Under the pieces are notes generated by a model that saw nothing but the letters and a program-made list of their open reading frames with translations, was not told the origin of the DNA and made no database searches. A stretch of DNA of 64,000 nt from an uncultured Collinsella sp. (GTDB lineage Bacteria > Actinomycetota > Coriobacteriia > Coriobacteriales > Coriobacteriaceae): contig CAAENX010000014.1 in assembly GCA_900757495.1 (NCBI GenBank), positions 124,001 through 188,000 of the forward strand. Direction: 5' to 3'. Made by a program: the position numbers and the translations under genes. This document shows positions 63,887-64,000 of the stretch, piece after piece; position 1 is the stretch's first letter; every line of letters starts with the position of its first letter.

Positions 63887-64000
63887 ATGGATTACATCCG
63901 CGCAATCGAGCGTCAGCAGATCCGCGAGGACATCCCGCAGGTCCGCGTTGCCGACAACGTCAAGGTTCACTACCGCATTAAGGAAGGCGACCGCGAGCGT
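63887..64000 (+). CDS. rplS: 50S ribosomal protein L19 (3' partial)
   Basis: The first 38 residues (MDYIRAIERQQIREDIPQVR, then VADNVKVHYRIKEGDRER) match the start of L19; the window ends inside the gene. TAAGGA lies upstream of the ATG. Confidence 0.95.
   Translation, partial: MDYIRAIERQQIREDIPQVRVADNVKVHYRIKEGDRER

Overview
The window looks like a chromosomal segment of a high-GC, Gram-positive actinobacterium of the class Coriobacteriia, most likely Collinsella or a close relative. This is inferred from the GC-rich codon use of the housekeeping genes, frequent TTG starts, the two-subunit glycyl-tRNA synthetase, a CtpE-like P-type ATPase, mreBCD-PBP2-rodA followed by an Obg/NadD/RsfS block, and GC-rich intergenic hairpins. 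No 16S gene or other species marker is present.

Region by region. (1) 1-6.3 kb, + strand: the 3' end of a cell-surface glycan locus, with a Wzy-like polymerase (5' cut by the window), a sialyltransferase-like glycosyltransferase, a Wzx-like flippase, a CMP-nonulosonate synthetase fused to a PseG-like domain, and a NeuB-family synthase. Together they point to a capsule or glycan containing a sialic-acid-like sugar. The first three genes are AT-rich; the two sugar genes are GC-rich. (2) 6.3-19.0 kb, + strand: an AT-richer accessory island that looks like a defence island. It holds a PIN-like membrane-anchored protein split by a frameshift, a large membrane protein with a UbiA-like motif, an Abi C-terminal-domain protein, a frameshifted AbiH, an FRG-domain protein, a small membrane protein and a DprA/phosphoribosyltransferase pair resembling ShosTA. 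Decayed IS256- and IS21-family pieces, a 109-bp direct repeat and a long hairpin lie between them. (3) 19.7-29.6 kb, - strand: glf, then aroQ, an aroE-aroK fusion, pheA, aroC, aroA, aroB, tyrA and a DAHP synthase. These cover every enzymatic step from PEP plus erythrose-4-P to prephenate, phenylpyruvate and hydroxyphenylpyruvate, behind a likely attenuated leader. (4) 29.7-36 kb, + strand: tRNA-Arg(CCG), a CtpE-like ATPase, a zinc-ribbon membrane protein, a cyclophilin and a TPR membrane protein. (5) 36-49.8 kb, + strand: the elongasome genes mreB, mreC, mreD, mrdA and rodA, a DUF697-like protein, a radical SAM/DUF2344 pair, rplU, rpmA, obgE, nadD, yqeK and rsfS. (6) 49.8-51.1 kb, - strand: dinB. 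(7) 51.2-60.9 kb, + strand: rpsP, khpA, rimM, trmD, lepB, glyQ, glyS, the PPDK regulatory kinase/phosphatase and ppdK. (8) 60.9-64 kb, + strand: a large secreted protein with an aerolysin/ETX-like segment and Ig-like repeats, then the start of rplS, cut by the window.

The most unusual content is the 6.3-19 kb island, with two genes each broken by an apparent one-base loss; the leader of the DAHP synthase gene; families of long intergenic inverted repeats; and the aerolysin-like secreted protein. No CRISPR array, rRNA gene or intact insertion sequence was seen.
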